In this document: positions 34,376 through 42,117 of the stretch, piece after piece
Position numbering within the stretch: position 1 is the first letter of the stretch
Layout: each line of letters starts with the position of its first letter
Assembly (NCBI GenBank): GCA_964427185.1
Contig: CAYRSN010000011.1
Location: 1 to 42,117 of the forward strand
DNA length: 42,117 nt
Origin: Sulfurivirga sp964427185
GTDB lineage: Bacteria; Pseudomonadota; Gammaproteobacteria; Thiomicrospirales; Thiomicrospiraceae
Direction of reading: 5' to 3'
Made by a program: the position numbers and the translations under genes
Notes under the pieces: generated by a model
What the model was told of the DNA's origin: nothing
Databases searched by the model: none
What the model saw: the letters and a program-made list of their open reading frames with translations, nothing else

Positions 34376-35332
34376 ATGCAAACACAGTTTCAGACTCTGC
34401 TGGAGACGCTTAATCAACAGATTATCGGTCAGGCTCACTTAGTGGAGCGGATGTTGATTGCGCTGTTAAGTGAAGGCCATCTTTTGGTAGAAGGACCGCC
34501 CGGGTTGGCGAAGACCAAGGCAGTGCGTACTTTGGCACAGCTGATAGAAGGGGATTTTCACCGTATCCAGTTCACGCCAGATCTGCTGCCGGCGGATATT
34601 ACCGGCACGGAAATCTGGCGTTCAGAAACGGGAGCGTTTGAGTTTCAGCCAGGGCCGATTTTCCATAACCTGATTCTGGCGGATGAAATTAACCGTGCGC
34701 CGGCCAAGGTGCAGTCTGCTCTATTGGAAGCTATGGCGGAGCATCAGGTTACCGTGGGGAATCGCACGTTATCCATGCCCAGGCTGTTTATGGTGATGGC
34801 TACGCAAAATCCCATAGAACAGGAAGGGACTTATCCGCTTCCGGAAGCGCAGTTGGATCGTTTTATGTTCAAAGTGAATATTGATTACCCGCAGGATGCG
34901 GAGTCGGAACGGCAGATTCTGGAAATAGTGGAAAATGAAATACGGCACAGTGCGCCCGCTCTGCCAGAGCCGGTTTCTCAGAAACAGCTGTTTGATGCTC
35001 GGGAAGCAGTGATGCAGATGCATATGGCCGACAGTGTGAAAACTTACATTGTGCAGCTGGTTCTGGCTACCCGTAAACCGCAGGGCTATGACAAACAGCT
35101 GGCCAGCTGGATTCAATACGGTGCCAGCCCCCGCGCTACCATTGCACTGGCCCGTGCCGCCCGTGCGCTGGCCTGGCTACGGGGCAAGGACTTCGTCAGC
35201 CCCGATGAGGTGCTGTCCATTGCTCCCGATGTCCTCCGCCACCGCCTGCTGCTCAGCTTTGAGGCAGAAGCCGAAGGACTCAACCCTGATGAAATCATCC
35301 TCCGCCTGCTGCAGAAAGTGCCTATTGTGTAA
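34376..35332 (+). CDS. MoxR-family AAA+ ATPase
   Basis: AAA_3 ATPase thought to act as a chaperone with the VWA proteins encoded downstream. The 318 aa include Walker A GPPGLAKT at 40-47, Walker B LILADE with D103/E104 followed by INRAPAKVQSALLEAM, and the sensor MATQNPIEQEGTYPLPEAQLDRF. The C-terminal lid domain holds the GASPRATIALARAARALAWL signature. The ATG at 34376 has AAGGAT upstream and lies 10 bases after cmoB. Normally DUF58 follows at once; here a minus-strand gene intervenes. From about 35080 the top strand turns from G-rich to C-rich inside this gene, suggesting that the last quarter belongs to a recombined block. The protein itself looks intact. Confidence 0.95.
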   Translation: MQTQFQTLLETLNQQIIGQAHLVERMLIALLSEGHLLVEGPPGLAKTKAVRTLAQLIEGDFHRIQFTPDLLPADITGTEIWRSETGAFEFQPGPIFHNLILADEINRAPAKVQSALLEAMAEHQVTVGNRTLSMPRLFMVMATQNPIEQEGTYPLPEAQLDRFMFKVNIDYPQDAESERQILEIVENEIRHSAPALPEPVSQKQLFDAREAVMQMHMADSVKTYIVQLVLATRKPQGYDKQLASWIQYGASPRATIALARAARALAWLRGKDFVSPDEVLSIAPDVLRHRLLLSFEAEAEGLNPDEIILRLLQKVPIV

Positions 35333-35367
35333 CGGCTCAAAACAAACTACAGAAGCTCAAACCGGCT

Positions 35368-36225
35368 TCATTGCAAACAGCAGTGCTTGTATTTTTTGCC
35401 GGAGCCACAAGGGCAAGGGTCATTACGCCCTACCTTAGGCTGATCATGCTGGAAAGGCTGCTGAAGACCAGGGGATGCTGCACGCGGTTGCATTCGCTCC
35501 GGCTCCAGCACATCAAATAGCAGGTTTGGCAGCTCTTCCAACATCTCCATGGCCTGCTCTGCCAGTTTATATTGTTCAAGCCCCTTGAAAGCCCCCGGGT
35601 TCGGATCGACAACCTGCTGCATTAACACCTGTGCATAGACCATGGGATACATCACACGATCCACCAGAACAGCCTCATCTTCCGGTAGTTGCTCGCCTTC
35701 AGCCTCCTGTGTCATTTTTTCTTCCAGGCTTTCAAGCAGTGCCATCACAGTCGGGCTGAAGCGCGCAAATGCCATCAGATAACCCTGGAACCACATGGCC
35801 ACCGGCAACAGCGTCTCCGGCAATATATCGCCTCCTTGCTGTACCGCTTCAACCAGCTCTTCCCAGGCAGGATCTTCCACCTCCGGTGACCACAAGGGGA
35901 AAAACGCACCCTCCCGCAACCGATGATTCACATTGTTATAGAAGCGCATTAGCCTGGCCATTTGCTCCTCTGCATCCTGCGTATCTTCAAATAACGGAGG
36001 AAAATCACCCCAGATGACCGCCAACCATTCGCTTGGCCTGATAAACTCAGGCATAGTCAGCAGCCCTGCAAAGAAACCCTCCAGCTGGAAGATATTGACA
36101 ATACCAAAATCCAGTTTTTTCTCATCACCCGCCGACAGCTCGTCTGGCACCCGTTCTATCAGTAATATTTCCAGCGGCTTCAGATCCGATTCCATGTCAA
36201 AATGATCAAGCGTATTATGGGACAC
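35368..36225 (-). CDS. UPF0149 (YecA/YgfB) family protein with C-terminal SEC-C zinc motif
   Basis: A 285-aa protein with a UPF0149-like helical domain (FQLEGFFAGLLTMPEFIRPSEW near the start) and a C-terminal SEC-C metal-binding motif. C271, C273, C282 and C283 lie in CPCGSGKKYKHCC. SEC-C modules bind zinc and, in SecA, contact SecB and ribosomes; the function of this fused form is not known. I chose the GTG at 36225 because AGGAG precedes it. The ATG at 36195 would also keep the domain, and the first in-frame ATG at 36267 has no ribosome site. It runs opposite to the operon it splits (moxR before, DUF58 after). Its top strand is C-rich while all surroundings are G-rich, suggesting that it was inserted from elsewhere. 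Confidence 0.88.
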   Translation of the reverse strand: MSHNTLDHFDMESDLKPLEILLIERVPDELSAGDEKKLDFGIVNIFQLEGFFAGLLTMPEFIRPSEWLAVIWGDFPPLFEDTQDAEEQMARLMRFYNNVNHRLREGAFFPLWSPEVEDPAWEELVEAVQQGGDILPETLLPVAMWFQGYLMAFARFSPTVMALLESLEEKMTQEAEGEQLPEDEAVLVDRVMYPMVYAQVLMQQVVDPNPGAFKGLEQYKLAEQAMEMLEELPNLLFDVLEPERMQPRAASPGLQQPFQHDQPKVGRNDPCPCGSGKKYKHCCLQ

Positions 36226-36259
36226 CGTTATAATTCTCCTGTATATAAAGCCCCCCGGA

Positions 36260-36273
36260 ACTGTCATGACAGT
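36260..36273. promoter_or_regulatory. perfect 14-bp palindrome in the divergent spacer, possible operator
   Basis: ACTGTCATGACAGT lies between the divergent starts of the SEC-C gene (36225) and the DUF58 gene (36328). Its half-sites resemble LexA (CTGT...ACAG) but the spacing is four bases instead of eight. It could control either direction. The regulator is unknown. Confidence 0.45.
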
Positions 36274-36327
36274 AACAATTTCGGTTCAGGCCGTGATACT
36301 GTGATCATACAAAAACAACCCGCTCTA

Positions 36328-37230
36328 ATGAACATTTATTTGACACTGGACGAACTGATTGCCTGGCGTGCTAAAGTGCGTCGCCGCAAGCTTGCGCCAT
36401 TTCAGAAGCTGATGGCGCAGAGTGGAGGTGGGCATCGCACGATTCGTAAAGGGCGGGGCATGGAGTTTTCCGATATCCGTCCTTATCAGGCGGGGGATGA
36501 GGTGCGCCTGATGGATTGGAAAATCACCGCGCGTACGCAAAAACCCCATATCAAAGTATTTACGGAAGCGCAGGAGCGCCCTACTGTGCTACTGATAGAT
36601 CAGACAGCAGCCATGTTTTTTGCTAGCCAAAAGCAGTTAAAAAGCAGCTTGGCGTTACACTTGTCGGCGATTATCGGCTGGGTTACATTGCAGCAGCAGG
36701 ATCGTATTGGTGGGCTGGTGTTTGATGAACAGGCTGTGCACTGGGTACCGCCTCAGCGCAGCCATATGACGCTGATGGCGGTATTACACCAGGCGCTAAG
36801 ACTGCATCAGAAGCTTTCATACCCGGGAAAGCGGCAGGCTGAAGCCTGGCAGCAGGCACTGATGCGGGTAAATCAGCATTTACCCCATGGCAGTAAGGTG
36901 GTACTCGTCGGTGATCTGCTGGCGCTTGATATGGCAGGTATGGGAGTTTTACATCAGCTGCGTCGTTCCCATGATGTGGTAGCGTTGAATATTTTTGACC
37001 CTTTGGAAGCGGGATTGCCAAATATAGGAGCAGTGCAGGTGCAGGATGAGGCACAGGTGCTGCAGCTGGATACCCGGCGGGCTTCGATGCGGGAAGCTTA
37101 TGCAAAAAGCTTTGTGCGTCAATGGCAGCCGCTGCGAAAACGTCTGCTTGGCTTGAAGATACCCGTGTTCAGCTTTTCCACCCATGAAGATGCGTTAGTG
37201 CAACTACAGCAACAAGGGGTGGTGGGATGA
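36328..37230 (+). CDS. DUF58 domain protein of the MoxR/VWA operon
   Basis: A 300-aa cytoplasmic protein with the DUF58 core. The signature appears at about residues 34-66: RTIRKGRGMEFSDIRPY, GDEVRLMDW and KITART. A VWA-like domain follows (VLLIDQTAAMFF). The family always travels with MoxR and membrane VWA proteins and probably links the ATPase to them. An in-frame ATG at 36202 would add 42 unrelated residues overlapping the SEC-C gene, so the ATG at 36328 is chosen although it has no Shine-Dalgarno. Its stop overlaps the next start as ATGA. Because moxR is now separated by an opposing gene, this gene needs its own promoter in the spacer. Confidence 0.92.
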   Translation: MNIYLTLDELIAWRAKVRRRKLAPFQKLMAQSGGGHRTIRKGRGMEFSDIRPYQAGDEVRLMDWKITARTQKPHIKVFTEAQERPTVLLIDQTAAMFFASQKQLKSSLALHLSAIIGWVTLQQQDRIGGLVFDEQAVHWVPPQRSHMTLMAVLHQALRLHQKLSYPGKRQAEAWQQALMRVNQHLPHGSKVVLVGDLLALDMAGMGVLHQLRRSHDVVALNIFDPLEAGLPNIGAVQVQDEAQVLQLDTRRASMREAYAKSFVRQWQPLRKRLLGLKIPVFSFSTHEDALVQLQQQGVVG

Positions 37231-37712
37231 ACTCAGACCCTGAAGTTGTGCTCAGCCGGCTGCATGATGTATTGCTGCCGCCGCCTGTGGGCTGGTGGCC
37301 GCTGGCGGAAGTCTGGTGGTTCATTATCGTGGGTCTGCTGGGGTTTGTGACCTGGTTTCTTTGGTTTTTGTGGCGCAACTGGCACTTGGCCGCTTATCGC
37401 CGTGAGGCGGTGCAACGCCTGCATCAGCTGCATGCTGACTGGCAGGCAGGCAAGGTACACAACCCGGTGGAGGCGATCAATGTACTGATGAAACAGGTGG
37501 CGGTGACAGCCTATACCCCCGAGCAGCGAGGCAGGATGTATGGTGATGCATGGGTGGATTTTTTGCGCAAAAGTGCGGTGCGGGTAAAAGCACCGGATGA
37601 TTTGCCCTATTTACTGGGTTTGGCTTATCGGCAGGATGTTTCACGTGAAACAGAAGCGGTTGAGCGACTGTTTTTATTTGCAGAACAGTGGATCAGGAGA
37701 CATCACCAGTGA
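37227..37712 (+). CDS. DUF4381 domain protein
   Basis: A 161-aa protein with one strong membrane helix at about residues 29-50 (WWFIIVGLLGFVTWFLWFLW) and a short soluble domain behind it. The N-terminus LHDVLLPPPVGWWPLAEVWW is the typical DUF4381 opening. It is a constant member of MoxR-DUF58-VWA operons, with unknown individual function; it likely anchors or organises the complex at the inner membrane. It overlaps DUF58 by four bases upstream and the VWA gene by four bases downstream (GTGA), so translation is coupled on both sides. Confidence 0.93.
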   Translation: MNSDPEVVLSRLHDVLLPPPVGWWPLAEVWWFIIVGLLGFVTWFLWFLWRNWHLAAYRREAVQRLHQLHADWQAGKVHNPVEAINVLMKQVAVTAYTPEQRGRMYGDAWVDFLRKSAVRVKAPDDLPYLLGLAYRQDVSRETEAVERLFLFAEQWIRRHHQ

Positions 37713-38701
37713 CAGGTGGCTGGAATTTTGTTGATCAGCTCTCGTTTCTGTGGCCATGGTGGGTGATACTGTTGCCGTTGCCCTGGGTTGTGCGGCAGCT
37801 GTTGCCGCCTGTACGGCGGGGCGCACCGCTGGCAGTACCGACTCTTTATGTTACGGCGCGGGAAGCCTTAAAAACTATGGAAAGGTTACCTGTTCACAGG
37901 GTGCAGCGTTTCCCGATACCTATTTGGGCTTGGTGGATATGGTTTCTGGTGGTGCTGGCGGTGATGCGGCCAGTATGGTATCTCACACCGACTTCGTTTA
38001 TGCAGGAGGGCAAGGATATTATGCTGGCGGTGGATTTATCCGGCTCGATGCAGAAGCCGGATATGCATTTGCGGGGTGCGTCGGTGGAGCGGTTGACGGT
38101 GGTCAAGGAAGTGGTGGATGAGTTTATCGCTCAGCGGGAGCATGATCGGCTGGGGCTGGTTGTGTTTGGCTCGAGAGCATTTGTAATCAGTCCGTTGACT
38201 TATGATCACAATACAGTGAAAGCACAGCTACGGGATGCTCAAATAGGCATGGCGGGTGAAAACACGGCTCTGGGTGATGCCATTGGGTTGACGATTAAGC
38301 ACTTGAAAAAGGTAGGCAAGCATCGGGGTGTGCTGATTTTGCTGACTGATGGTGCCAATACGGATGGCAGGGTGCAACCTTTGGAGGCGGCGGAAAAGGC
38401 GCGCGCATTTGGGTTGAAGATTTATACCGTTGCTATTGGGCGTAGCCATGCGGGGGGCGGGTATGACTATGATGAGACAACATTAAAACAGATTGCACAA
38501 CTTACGGGTGGCCAGTTCTATCTGGCACACAACCCTGAGCAGCTGCGGGATATCTATGAGGAGATTAGCCGTCTGGAAAGTACGGTATATGCCGTGCATC
38601 ATTACCGAGCACATACGGAGCTATATCCTTGGCCGTTAGGGGTGGCTTTTTTGCTGAGCATGGGGGTTGCTTTTTGGTACAGCCGCCGTGAGGGGGGATG
38701 A
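37709..38701 (+). CDS. BatA-type VWA-domain membrane protein
   Basis: A 330-aa inner-membrane protein with two N-terminal hydrophobic segments, a VWA domain and one C-terminal membrane helix (WPLGVAFLLSMGVAFWY). The metal-ion-dependent adhesion site is complete, D109-L-S111-G-S113 (AVDLSGSM), followed by a threonine region (GENTALGDAIGL) and LLTDGANTDG. The start is the GTG at 37709, which overlaps the DUF4381 stop and has AGGAG ten bases upstream; a GTG seven codons earlier lacks a ribosome site. It presumably binds partner proteins through metal under MoxR control. Its stop overlaps the next start (ATGATG junction). Confidence 0.93.
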   Translation: MTGGWNFVDQLSFLWPWWVILLPLPWVVRQLLPPVRRGAPLAVPTLYVTAREALKTMERLPVHRVQRFPIPIWAWWIWFLVVLAVMRPVWYLTPTSFMQEGKDIMLAVDLSGSMQKPDMHLRGASVERLTVVKEVVDEFIAQREHDRLGLVVFGSRAFVISPLTYDHNTVKAQLRDAQIGMAGENTALGDAIGLTIKHLKKVGKHRGVLILLTDGANTDGRVQPLEAAEKARAFGLKIYTVAIGRSHAGGGYDYDETTLKQIAQLTGGQFYLAHNPEQLRDIYEEISRLESTVYAVHHYRAHTELYPWPLGVAFLLSMGVAFWYSRREGG

Positions 38702-40518
38702 TGGACTGGAGTGCGTTTCATTTTCTCAGGCCTGTGTGGTTGATCGCGGTGGTACCGGCATGCTGGATCTGGTGGCGATTGCGACAAAAGCAGCACCCTT
38801 TAGGGCAGTGGGGTAAGGTTATTGAATCACGTTTCTTGCGATATTTTCAGTCTGAAAGCTCAGTACCTCAGCGTTGGCCTGTAAACGGGCTGCTGGCGCT
38901 TTGGGTATTGACAGCCTTTGTGCTGGCCGGACCGAGTTGGGTTCAGCAGCCTGTCCCGGCGCATAAATCACGGGAAGGCACCGTGATTGTACTGGATCTT
39001 TCTTTATCTATGCTGGCTCAGGATCTACAGCCTGGCCGTTATAAGCGGGCGATTTTTACCCTGACGGATTTGGTAAAAGCACATCCTGAGCTCAAATTTG
39101 GCCTGGTGGCTTATGCCGGAAGTGCGCATGTGATTACGCCCATCGCGGAAGATAATGAAACCTTGTTGAACTTGTTGCCTGCGTTGAGCCCGCTGATTAT
39201 GCCCCAGCAGGGAAGTCGTCCGGATCTAGCGATGGAAAAAGCACATCAGCTGCTTGCAGGTGCGCGTGTGGAGAAAGGGCATATCATCTGGGTGACGGAT
39301 GATCTGGATCAGGCAGAGCGTTTAAATGCGTTTTTTGTGCACCACCGCTATACTCTTTCTATTCTGGCGGTTGGTACGGAACAGGGTGCACGGATTCCTA
39401 CATCAAACGGTTTTTTATTGGATAAATCCGGGCAGGCGATTATTGCCAAACTCCCTTGGGACAGACTGAAACAGTTTGCTCAGTTACACCGTGCTACGCT
39501 CACTCCAGTGCGGTTGGATCATCAGGATTTAGCTTATCTGTTGCCGCCTTTTTCTGTGCAAGGGGGAGAAGAAACAGACCAGGTGGTCATGCAGTGGTTA
39601 GATTTTGGCGTTTACCTGTTACCGCTGATTGCTTTGCTGGCAGTGTTTCTGTTTCGTAGAGGTTGGGTGTGGTTATGGCTGCTGTGCTGGCTGCCCGCAA
39701 TGCCGCAGCCGGTTTGGGCACAGGCGCAGGAACAAGAGAAGGCATTAAGTGACTGGCGTGATATTTTCCGCACTCCGGATCAACAGGCTTACCGCTTGTG
39801 GCAGCAGAAACAGTTCGACCGCGCCTGTGATCGTTTTCAGCGTGCAGACTGGAAAGGAGTGGCCTGTTATCGGGCAGGACACTATCAGGCGGCAGAGCGA
39901 GCTTTTCGTCAGGACAAAACGGCTCGAGGGTACTACAACTTGGGCAATGCATTGGCAAAACAGCATCGTTATGAGGCGGCCATCAAAGCTTATCAACAAG
40001 CACTGACGCAAGAGCCTGCACTGATTGTGGCACGAGAAAATTTAAACTTACTCAAGCAGCTTCAGCGCACCAGGCAACCTGAGGCTGCTGAGCCTGAGAC
40101 AACGCCTTCCAAACCAGCCGTACCGCAGGAAGTTTCATTATCAGAACCCCCGGTTTTAACTACTAAAGCGGTAAAAAAACCTCAAAAACAGCCTGAAAAA
40201 CCGGCTGAACAAACGGAAAATAAGACAGCATTGCAAAAAAATGCTGCGCCAAAAAAAGGGGGAGACCCCTCCAGCGCTGATCATGCAGAGGCTGATCGTA
40301 CCCAAAAGGTCGCACAGGGTATGCTTGGAAAAGCAGTATCAGGCAAGTCCGAACAGACAGGGGTAGCAGCTTTACAGAAAGGTAAGGTTCAGCGACAGGT
40401 GAATGGGCTGGATCAGTGGCTGCAGCTGATTCCAGATCAACCGGCATTTTATTTACAGCGTAAATTTGAATATCAACTGCAGCAGCAGCCTAAGCAGCGG
40501 GAGCAGAAAACATGGTAA
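38698..40518 (+). CDS. VWA-domain protein fused to TPR repeats (BatB/BatC-like)
   Basis: A 606-aa membrane protein. Hydrophobic segments lie at about 11-26 and 62-80, then a VWA domain with intact MIDAS D100-L-S102-L-S104 (VLDLSLSM) and WVTDDLD. Two further membrane helices occur at about 307-345. A periplasmic TPR region near 385-455 reads YYNLGNALAKQHRYEAAIKAYQQAL. The next stretch, about 460-560, is low in complexity and rich in P, K, E and Q, and probably disordered. The C-terminus LDQWLQLIPDQPAFYLQRKFEYQ is family-typical. In Bacteroides-type operons BatB and BatC are separate; here they are one chain, as common in Proteobacteria. Start is ATG 38698 or the adjoining ATG 38701, with GAGGGG upstream. 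Confidence 0.92.
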   Translation: MMDWSAFHFLRPVWLIAVVPACWIWWRLRQKQHPLGQWGKVIESRFLRYFQSESSVPQRWPVNGLLALWVLTAFVLAGPSWVQQPVPAHKSREGTVIVLDLSLSMLAQDLQPGRYKRAIFTLTDLVKAHPELKFGLVAYAGSAHVITPIAEDNETLLNLLPALSPLIMPQQGSRPDLAMEKAHQLLAGARVEKGHIIWVTDDLDQAERLNAFFVHHRYTLSILAVGTEQGARIPTSNGFLLDKSGQAIIAKLPWDRLKQFAQLHRATLTPVRLDHQDLAYLLPPFSVQGGEETDQVVMQWLDFGVYLLPLIALLAVFLFRRGWVWLWLLCWLPAMPQPVWAQAQEQEKALSDWRDIFRTPDQQAYRLWQQKQFDRACDRFQRADWKGVACYRAGHYQAAERAFRQDKTARGYYNLGNALAKQHRYEAAIKAYQQALTQEPALIVARENLNLLKQLQRTRQPEAAEPETTPSKPAVPQEVSLSEPPVLTTKAVKKPQKQPEKPAEQTENKTALQKNAAPKKGGDPSSADHAEADRTQKVAQGMLGKAVSGKSEQTGVAALQKGKVQRQVNGLDQWLQLIPDQPAFYLQRKFEYQLQQQPKQREQKTW

Positions 40519-42053
40519 GGCGGGTTTTTCTGTTGCTGTTAGGGCTGTGGGCAGGAGAAAGCTGGGCACAAGCGCTTGTTACCCATGTTGATCGCACATG
40601 GTTGGAGCAGGGGGATGTGTTTACTTTAAAAATTACGCTCTCAGGCGTTTCAGAAAAAGCATCCCCGCCTGAGTTGAAGCTTGCGCCGCTTAATAAGGCA
40701 TTTGAGATCATCTCGGTACAGCAACATAGTCAGCTGCAGATGCAACAGGGAAAGAGGCAACATAATTATATTTGGGCGCTGCAGCTTGTTTCAAAACAGG
40801 CCGGTGAGATAAGGATACCGCCTTTAACGGTGGACAGTTTACAAACCGACCCGGTCACCTTGCATGTCCGTCCGCTTCCTGAGGCGTTAAAAAAGCATCC
40901 ACGGATACTTTTTACACAACAGGTAGATACACAAACGCCTTACTTACAACAGCAGGTGATCTATACATTTCGGCTTTATCATCAGGGCAGCTTGCATAAT
41001 GGCCTGCTGAGTACGCCCGTGGCGCAAGGGTTTCAGCTGTTGCCGTTAGGCAGTGAACAAGTATTTGCCAAGTTGGTAACAGGCAAGTTATATACGGTGG
41101 TGGAGCGTCGTTATGTGCTTTTCCCGCAGCAGGCAGGTAAGCTGCTTTTACCGCCGCTTCAGGCAGAAGGACAGCTGTATGTGCAGGAAAAGCTTATTCC
41201 AGTACAGGCGCGTACACGAGCTGTAACATTAAATGTAAAACCCGTTCCGAAAAATTGGCCTTCGCATCAGCCTTGGTTGCCGGCTTATGACTTGAAAGTG
41301 GCTTTAGTAAGAAAGCCTGACAAAGAAGCCTTGGCAGTAGGTGAAGCACAGATATGGCAGATTCAAATCTATGGCAAGGGTGTAAGGGGAGAGCAGCTGC
41401 CAACATTGATGCCGCCAAAAGTTGATGGACTACAGATTTATACAGAGCCTGAGCAGGTGCAGACGCAGCTGACAGAAGTCGGTGTGATCGGTAAAAAACA
41501 GTTGCGCTGGACAGTTATTGCTCAGAAGGCAGGAGAGATTAAAGTGCCTCGGCAAGTGGTATTTTGGTGGAATCTGGATCAGCGCCAGCTTTTGGTGGAA
41601 AAGATAGAGGAAAAAGAAATTTACACTGTACAGGCAAAACAACAAGAAGTTTTATTGCCCTTATCCTATGAACAGGGGGTGGACAATGTCGTCTCTATTG
41701 ATTCAAAATTTTCTAATGGGTTGCTGCTTTATAGCTTGGTGACTTTTGTGGTAGTCATCATGTTTGTCTGGCTGTGGCGTATGTATGTTAAGCGGAAACA
41801 GGGGTACTCCATGTTATGTGAAAAAATTCCATTAGAGTTTTATGCTGAGCTACAGCAGATGGCTTTGCCGGCATCGGCAGATGTTTTGAAATGTCAGCTT
41901 GAAAAAGCTCTTTTTTTGAGAGAAGATGAGAAAGAAGCAAGAGAAGTCATACAGAAGCTGTGTAAATTTGTTCTAAAACAGCATATCAAAAAGAAGTCTG
42001 ATTACAAAGGCGTTAATAAATCAGGTAATTTAAACTCAATTTATATAGATTGA
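40512..42053 (+). CDS. BatD-like protein (oxygen tolerance family)
   Basis: A 513-aa exported protein. It has a signal peptide (MVRRVFLLLLGLWAGESWA), a long beta-rich periplasmic region starting VDRTWLEQGDVFTLKITLSG, and a single membrane helix at about 403-425. A cytoplasmic tail of about 85 residues follows, helical and charged. This layout and the N-terminal phrase match BatD, the last member of the MoxR-VWA operon, implicated in oxidative and stress tolerance. The ATG at 40512 overlaps the previous gene by seven bases and has GGGAG upstream. The periplasmic part appears to hold repeated Ig-like units (the phrase QAGEIRIPPL recurs as QAGKLLLPPL and KAGEIKVPRQ). The final 64 bases of the window after it show no further gene. 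Confidence 0.92.
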   Translation: MVRRVFLLLLGLWAGESWAQALVTHVDRTWLEQGDVFTLKITLSGVSEKASPPELKLAPLNKAFEIISVQQHSQLQMQQGKRQHNYIWALQLVSKQAGEIRIPPLTVDSLQTDPVTLHVRPLPEALKKHPRILFTQQVDTQTPYLQQQVIYTFRLYHQGSLHNGLLSTPVAQGFQLLPLGSEQVFAKLVTGKLYTVVERRYVLFPQQAGKLLLPPLQAEGQLYVQEKLIPVQARTRAVTLNVKPVPKNWPSHQPWLPAYDLKVALVRKPDKEALAVGEAQIWQIQIYGKGVRGEQLPTLMPPKVDGLQIYTEPEQVQTQLTEVGVIGKKQLRWTVIAQKAGEIKVPRQVVFWWNLDQRQLLVEKIEEKEIYTVQAKQQEVLLPLSYEQGVDNVVSIDSKFSNGLLLYSLVTFVVVIMFVWLWRMYVKRKQGYSMLCEKIPLEFYAELQQMALPASADVLKCQLEKALFLREDEKEAREVIQKLCKFVLKQHIKKKSDYKGVNKSGNLNSIYID

Positions 42054-42117
42054 ACTTTATGACTAGGGTCATGACTAGTTGAGGGGTTTTTCTCGCAGTA
42101 ATTTCAGTAGGATTTTA

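Noticed and set aside
36260..36273. LexA box
   Set aside because: The half-sites CTGT and ACAG are present, but the gap is four bases instead of eight, so it would not fit a LexA dimer.
40220..40265. Programmed -1 frameshift at the A7 runs in the VWA/TPR gene
   Set aside because: The runs lie in a lysine-rich disordered linker. The zero frame continues to a family-typical C-terminus, and the -1 frame ends after about 27 codons without a meaningful product.

Overview
This window reads as chromosomal DNA of a gammaproteobacterium. The reasons are cmoA/cmoB, a complete recC-recB-recD set, cheV, cobalamin-independent metE with a MetR-type box, oxyR, mlaA, purT and polA close to engB. There are no phage, IS, CRISPR, tRNA or rRNA genes that I can recognise. 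Coding density is very high and no gene-free stretch exceeds 300 bases; the longest, about 238 bases at 13582-13819, is the most interesting non-coding piece.

Layout. (1) 1-7.1 kb: polA, then an AAA ATPase with a DUF4143-like tail, preceded by a 33-bp-periodic array of TTGATCAA palindromes; then purT, cheV and engB on the minus strand. (2) 7.2-13 kb: a plus-strand run of System II cytochrome c maturation genes (ResB/CcsB and CcsA), a DsbA-type oxidoreductase, an acetolactate synthase-type ThDP enzyme and a small conserved hypothetical, meeting a minus-strand nitroreductase. (3) 13.58-13.82 kb: an AT-rich spacer with a dense cluster of DnaA-box-like 9-mers, lying where the top strand changes from C-rich to G-rich. 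This is a candidate chromosomal replication origin. (4) 13.8-18.4 kb: oxyR (lacking the resolving cysteine) overlapping mlaA, an orphan lipoprotein gene between two terminators, a Na/phosphate cotransporter and yjbQ. (5) 18.4-22 kb: metE and a Fic AMP-transferase. (6) 22-31.2 kb: a minus-strand ybiB-recC-recB-recD operon. (7) 31.2-34.4 kb: an MgtC/DUF4010 membrane protein gene broken by one in-frame TGA, then cmoA and cmoB. (8) 34.4-42.1 kb: a MoxR-DUF58-DUF4381-VWA-VWA/TPR-BatD stress operon, split after moxR by a minus-strand UPF0149/SEC-C gene whose base composition differs from its surroundings.

How the genes work together. ResB/CcsA with the DsbA-like protein form a periplasmic cytochrome c and thiol-redox block. 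RecBCD repairs double-strand breaks. CmoA makes carboxy-S-adenosylmethionine and CmoB uses it on tRNA U34. The MoxR/VWA proteins form an envelope-associated AAA+/VWA system. Left of about 13.6 kb genes of either strand have C>G on the top strand, and right of about 16 kb genes of either strand have G>C, as expected for two replichores diverging from an origin between them.

The observations most worth following up are the candidate oriC, the Tyr208 OxyR, the palindrome array in front of the ATPase gene, the TGA-interrupted DUF4010 gene and the compositionally foreign block splitting the moxR operon.
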